From contig UBJO01000004.1 of assembly GCA_900465665.1 (NCBI GenBank), positions 29,414 to 93,413 on the forward strand: DNA of 64,000 nucleotides, in the 5' to 3' direction. This DNA is from Hyphomicrobiales bacterium (GTDB taxonomy: Bacteria > Pseudomonadota > Alphaproteobacteria > Rhizobiales > Rhizobiaceae). A program made the position numbers and the translations under genes. This document shows positions 61,111 to 64,000 of the stretch, piece after piece (within the stretch, counting starts at the first letter, position 1; every line of letters begins with the position of its first letter). The notes under the pieces were generated by a model, which was given only the letters and a program-made list of their open reading frames with translations, was not told the DNA's origin and ran no database searches.

Positions 61111-62085
61111 CTAACGCCGCTGCGATGCATCCTTGATTTCACTGATCGTGGCAATGTCCTTGACCACACGCGTCCCGATCGCGTCCTGCAGATCGAAGAC
61201 GTTCTGGCCGGTCGTATCGTGATCGAACCGCTTGGCCCATATCACCCGTCCGTCGGCGCTGCGGATCAACCGCAGCTGCACATGCAGCGCATCGTCCTCG
61301 AAGGTAACATTGCCCTGTAAGGCAAACACCGCATTCCCCGCCTCGTCCGCGGGAGAAGAACCGGCGGGCGTCATGACCATGACGCCATCGAGCTTCGTCA
61401 GCTGCGAGATGATCTGGTCGTTCAATCCCCTGGCGATCTCCGCGCCGCCTGAGGGGGCGCCGAGGACAGCCAGCGGCTCGACGATCACACGCGCAGCGCC
61501 TGCCTGATCCCGCGCCGCCGCCGGTCGGTTGGGCGCCGGCGCAAGATACTCCTCAAGCGGACGAATGAGCGCCAGCATGGCAAGCGCCGCGAAGACGGCG
61601 GGAACACCGACCGGCACCAGAAGATCGCGATAGCCAAGCTTGCGCGCGTTCCGCCCCGGCCGCGCCGGGCCGCTCGCCTCGCCGGAACTGGTGCCCGGCC
61701 CGTTCTCCGCCCCCTCAGCCACCGCTCGCCGCTCGAAACGCGGCGCGTAGTGCCCCTTCGGAATGGTGATATGCACGGGGTCGCCGCTTCCGCAGACGAG
61801 GTAATAGCGCTCCAGCGCACGCCGGATGCGCCCTGCCTCGATCCTGACAACAGGATCGCTCTGCGCATCGAAATCCGCGCCGCGACCGAACACCGCCTGC
61901 GCGATATTATAGGCGGTCAGCCGTTCGGCTCGACCATCGACCGCCTCTTCGACGATATAGCGCAGAAAACGACGGCCGCGATCCGGCGCCTGGAACTCGC
62001 GACTTCTCAATATCCGCTCGAGCTGCTCGATGATCTCGGCACGGTTCTGTTCGGCGTCGCGATTCTCGCCGTCGCTCGCTGCCAT
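61111..62085 (-). CDS. Shorter paralogue of the adenylate-cyclase-like membrane protein
   Basis: 324 residues with the same N-terminal domain as its convergent neighbour (RGRRFLRYIVEEAVDGRAERL, DPVVRIEAGRIRRALERYYL, ITIPKGHYAP). A membrane helix (about 175-200) and a TolB-N-like domain (VFALQGNVTFEDDALHVQLRLIRSADG) follow; the TPR-like part is absent. GGAGGG five bases before ATG 62085 decides the start. A tandem-decamer motif lies 75-94 bp upstream. Probably an envelope signalling protein; the function is not known. Confidence 0.75.
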   Translation of the reverse strand: MAASDGENRDAEQNRAEIIEQLERILRSREFQAPDRGRRFLRYIVEEAVDGRAERLTAYNIAQAVFGRGADFDAQSDPVVRIEAGRIRRALERYYLVCGSGDPVHITIPKGHYAPRFERRAVAEGAENGPGTSSGEASGPARPGRNARKLGYRDLLVPVGVPAVFAALAMLALIRPLEEYLAPAPNRPAAARDQAGAARVIVEPLAVLGAPSGGAEIARGLNDQIISQLTKLDGVMVMTPAGSSPADEAGNAVFALQGNVTFEDDALHVQLRLIRSADGRVIWAKRFDHDTTGQNVFDLQDAIGTRVVKDIATISEIKDASQRR

Positions 62086-62159
62086 CGATCCCTCCTGCGG
62101 AAAGACCCGGTCGTTTTGTGGGGCTTGGCGGTTATACACCCCGAGCGCGAGGAGAGCTT

Positions 62160-62179
62160 CCGTAGCACTACGTAAGGGG
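62160..62179 (-). promoter_or_regulatory. Tandem-decamer motif (copy f), upstream of 62085
   Basis: On the minus strand reads CCCCTTACGT-AGTGCTACGG. The TTACGT..TGCTACGG core equals copy d except for two central bases. It faces the gene that starts at 62085, and its position relative to the start matches the other copies. Confidence 0.55.
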
Positions 62180-62239
62180 AATTTCGAATGTGCTGCACCG
62201 CCTGATTTGCTTATTCTGTGGGGAATGGAGGGAGATACG

Positions 62240-62887
62240 ATGTTGCATGTTCACGATCTGCGACAGGAGCCTATCCAAGTCCCCACGCGCCCGCCCGCCT
62301 TCGAGCCTGCCGCCCATGCCGACCAGACGATCAGGCTGAAACAGGACCAGATCGTCTATAGCGAGGGCCAGAAAGTGCTCGCCTTCTACCAGGTGGAGGC
62401 CGGCGCGATCAGGATCTACCGGCTCATGCCGGACGGGCACCGGCACATCTTGTCCTTCTGCGCCAAGGGCGATTGGTTCGGCCTCGAACAGGGCGACTGC
62501 CGTGCCGACTTCGCCGAGGCCGTCTGCGAGGCAAGGATCCGCCCTTTCGCCACGGCAGCAAACAGCACACCCACGGGCAGCCTGCTCAACATCGCGCTCG
62601 CCAATCTGGCAAAGGCGCAGTCGCGGCAGCTGGCGATGATCGAGCAGAGCGCCTTGAAGCGCGTCGCCGTCTTCATCGAGGAGATGGCCGAACGCCACCC
62701 CGGCGAGAGCGAATTCGACCTGATGATGTGCCGCAGCGACGTCGCCGATTATCTCGGCCTGACCATCGAAACCGTGGCCCGCTCCTTCACCAAGCTGCGC
62801 GAGAGGCACATCATCCGGCTCAAGGGCAAGCTGCAGCGGCGCGTGCAACTGATGGACAGGGACGCGCTCGCCGCCCTCGCGCTCTAG
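62240..62887 (+). CDS. Crp/Fnr-family regulator, FixK-like
   Basis: 215 residues: a cyclic-nucleotide-binding-type beta roll (IRLKQDQIVYSEGQKVLAFYQVEAGAIRIYRLMPDGHRHILSFCAKGDWFG) and a C-terminal winged helix with recognition segment DVADYLGLTIETVARSFTKLRE. The N-terminal Cys cluster of FNR is missing, as in FixK proteins, so control is by transcription or another signal. Such proteins bind TTGAT-N4-ATCAA, the box found upstream of arcA and the decarboxylase operon here. GGAGGGAG before ATG 62240 decides the start. Confidence 0.88.
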   Translation: MLHVHDLRQEPIQVPTRPPAFEPAAHADQTIRLKQDQIVYSEGQKVLAFYQVEAGAIRIYRLMPDGHRHILSFCAKGDWFGLEQGDCRADFAEAVCEARIRPFATAANSTPTGSLLNIALANLAKAQSRQLAMIEQSALKRVAVFIEEMAERHPGESEFDLMMCRSDVADYLGLTIETVARSFTKLRERHIIRLKGKLQRRVQLMDRDALAALAL

Positions 62888-62930
62888 GCCAGATCGCAAA
62901 CGATATCGCACCAGAAAAAAGGAGGTCTCG

Positions 62931-63296
62931 ATGACAGATGTTGCGCTTCGACGTTCCGCCAAACGCCTCGTGTCGGCATTGCCGCTAGCGGCCACCACAA
63001 TCGCCCTGCCCTACCTTGTCGGCACAGCCGCCGCTTACGCCGCCGATGATCCCTTGAAGAGCTTCCCCATCGTCATCCACTGCCAGCAGAAGGATACGAC
63101 CCACATCTTCTACCTCTCCAGGGTCACCGACGCAGGCCTCGCAACCTACGTCGCCTCCGATCGCATCGCCGGCACCATCTCGCTTGACGGCCAAGCCAAG
63201 GCAGTCGTCGGCGGCGAAGGCGGCGGCAATTGCGTCGGCAAGACACTCGCGGATTTGAGAGCCTCCCATCAGGCTTATGATTTGAAGCCGCAGTGA
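62931..63296 (+). CDS. Small secreted hypothetical protein
   Basis: 121 residues with a signal peptide (KRLVSALPLAATTIALPYLVGTAAAYA). The mature part has two Cys (VIHCQQK and GGNCVG) that could form one disulfide. GGAGG precedes the ATG. It follows the FixK-like gene by 43 bp on the same strand and may be cotranscribed. No family recognised. Confidence 0.7.
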   Translation: MTDVALRRSAKRLVSALPLAATTIALPYLVGTAAAYAADDPLKSFPIVIHCQQKDTTHIFYLSRVTDAGLATYVASDRIAGTISLDGQAKAVVGGEGGGNCVGKTLADLRASHQAYDLKPQ

Positions 63297-63478
63297 CATC
63301 GACTACAAGACTGCATCCGCCCTCGCTGCCGGCGACTGGCGACCGGCCGCCGGCTTCCGGCTTGCCCTTTCGGGGTCGTCAGCGTTAGTCTCAGCCGACC
63401 ATCGCAGCGATCCTTGCGCTAGGACATGCTCCTGACGAGTATCGCGCCGATGCGCACGTGGCTTGCGAGGAGACGCCG

Positions 63479-63931
63479 ATGGACGCCCCGACAATCGTCA
63501 TCGACTATGCCGGGATCATCCAGACCTCGCTGGCGCCAGTGTTTCTGCTGGCGGGCACGGCAGCCTTCGTCGGCATCTACGCCACCCGGCTCGGGCGCGT
63601 CTCCGACCGGCTGAACGAGGTTGTCGCGAAGAATGAGCCCGACGACAAGCGAGAGCGGCAACTGATATACTTGCGGCGGCGCACGCTGGTGCTCGAAATC
63701 GCCGTTATCCTCGGTGTCATCGCCGGCATCTGCACCTGCTGCGCGATCCTCAATCTGCTGTCCGGCGCACTTGCCATCCGCATTCGACCGCTGAACCTCG
63801 TCTGGTTCTTCGGCAGCGCCATCGTCGCCCTAATGCTCTCGCTACTCGCCTTCCTGATGGAATTGCTGTCAGCCGGTCGCAGCATCCTGCTGCAGATCCG
63901 CGACAATCGGCGCCCTAAGGCGGGTCGGTAA
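63479..63931 (+). CDS. DUF2721-family membrane protein
   Basis: 150 residues with three hydrophobic segments (about 17-36, 70-97 and 107-130). The pattern IIQTSLAPVFLLAGTAAFVGIYATRLGRVSDRLN, then a basic loop with RQLIYLRRRT, is typical of DUF2721 proteins of unknown role. GAGGAG six bases before ATG 63479 supports the start. Confidence 0.8.
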   Translation: MDAPTIVIDYAGIIQTSLAPVFLLAGTAAFVGIYATRLGRVSDRLNEVVAKNEPDDKRERQLIYLRRRTLVLEIAVILGVIAGICTCCAILNLLSGALAIRIRPLNLVWFFGSAIVALMLSLLAFLMELLSAGRSILLQIRDNRRPKAGR

Positions 63932-63960
63932 GTCTGTCGTGTTTGTTCTGGAAAGAATGT

Positions 63961-64000
63961 TGGTTGCGGAGGCAGGATTTGACCCTGCGGCCTTCAGGTT
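63961..64000 (-). tRNA. tRNA-Met (probably initiator), 3' part only
   Basis: Read on the minus strand, the last 40 bases give the end of an anticodon loop (AACCTGAAGG), a T-arm with perfect 5-bp stem GCAGG/CCTGC, and an acceptor strand ending in an encoded CCA (CTCCGCAACCA). This matches initiator tRNA-Met. The 5' half lies beyond the window. The first T-loop base is G rather than the nearly invariant T54. Confidence 0.75.

Noticed and set aside
57895..62887. EcfG (general stress sigma) promoters upstream of the regulator genes
   Set aside because: I looked for the GGAAC-N16/17-CGTT pattern upstream of 58514, 59281, 62085 and 62240 and saw no convincing match.
63932..64000. Integrated element at a tRNA gene
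   Set aside because: A tRNA lies at the edge but there is no integrase, no direct repeat of its 3' end elsewhere that I could see, and no phage or transposase gene in the window.

Overview
The window is about 60% GC, densely coded chromosome or chromid of an alphaproteobacterium, most likely a member of the Rhizobiaceae (Rhizobium, Agrobacterium, Ensifer or Shinella type). This rests on protein families, not on a database match: an Omp2/RopA-type porin, an ExoP-like polysaccharide co-polymerase, FixJ- and FixK-type regulators, two Rrf2 regulators, and the arginine deiminase plus decarboxylase block. I see no insertion sequence, phage, integrase or CRISPR array. A partial tRNA, probably initiator tRNA-Met, runs off the right edge.

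Layout. 1-3.6 kb: end of an ExoP-like tyrosine autokinase, a PPP-type phosphatase, an Fe-S-type Rrf2 regulator and two small proteins. 3.6-10.3 kb: NAD synthetase divergent from an orphan transhydrogenase-alpha-like protein, a major porin, a second Rrf2 protein and a ZntB/CorA channel. 10.5-17 kb: a dimethylglycine/sarcosine-dehydrogenase-like enzyme, then a membrane sugar (gluconate-type) dehydrogenase operon made of a Tat-exported small subunit, a GMC flavoprotein with a Cys cluster and a triheme cytochrome c. 17.3-20.5 kb: an envelope redox-repair operon, msrB - CcdA/thioredoxin fusion with a Met-rich linker - msrA.

20.8-34 kb is a surface-glycan and glycoprotein region. It holds UDP-galactopyranose mutase, a TPR/GT41 (O-GlcNAc-transferase-like) glycosyltransferase, and a 1606-residue protein built from 200 uninterrupted octads of the form [ST][ST]xQ[IV]xAL. 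These are organised in a 17-octad (408 bp) super-repeat that stays in register for at least 4.5 kb. Next come an AT-rich 0.87-kb gap, an unknown protein, and a translationally coupled five-gene operon (two paralogous nucleotidyltransferases, a GDPD-like protein, a HAD phosphatase, a cupin). I propose that the octad protein is the acceptor of the neighbouring GT41 enzyme; this is inference.

34-45 kb carries envelope/stress genes: OmpA-like, Cys-rich repeat, DUF2950, DUF3300, YiaW/YiaV-like, SulP, PPK2 and AI-2E family. 45-58 kb is an amino-acid/polyamine acid-and-anoxia island: arginine/lysine-type decarboxylase, ornithine decarboxylase, antiporter, orphan binding protein, CDF protein, second antiporter, arcC, arcB, arcA. 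FNR/FixK-type boxes lie upstream of adiA and arcA with the spacing expected of class II activation. 58-64 kb carries a FixJ-like regulator that has lost its phosphoacceptor aspartate, two paralogous membrane proteins of the rhizobial adenylate-cyclase-like type, a FixK-like regulator, and small secreted or membrane proteins.

A recurring 20-bp tandem-decamer motif (core TTACG / ATGCTACG) lies 64-119 bp upstream of six transcription units between 35 and 62 kb, including the FixJ-like gene. This suggests that these dispersed genes form one regulon.
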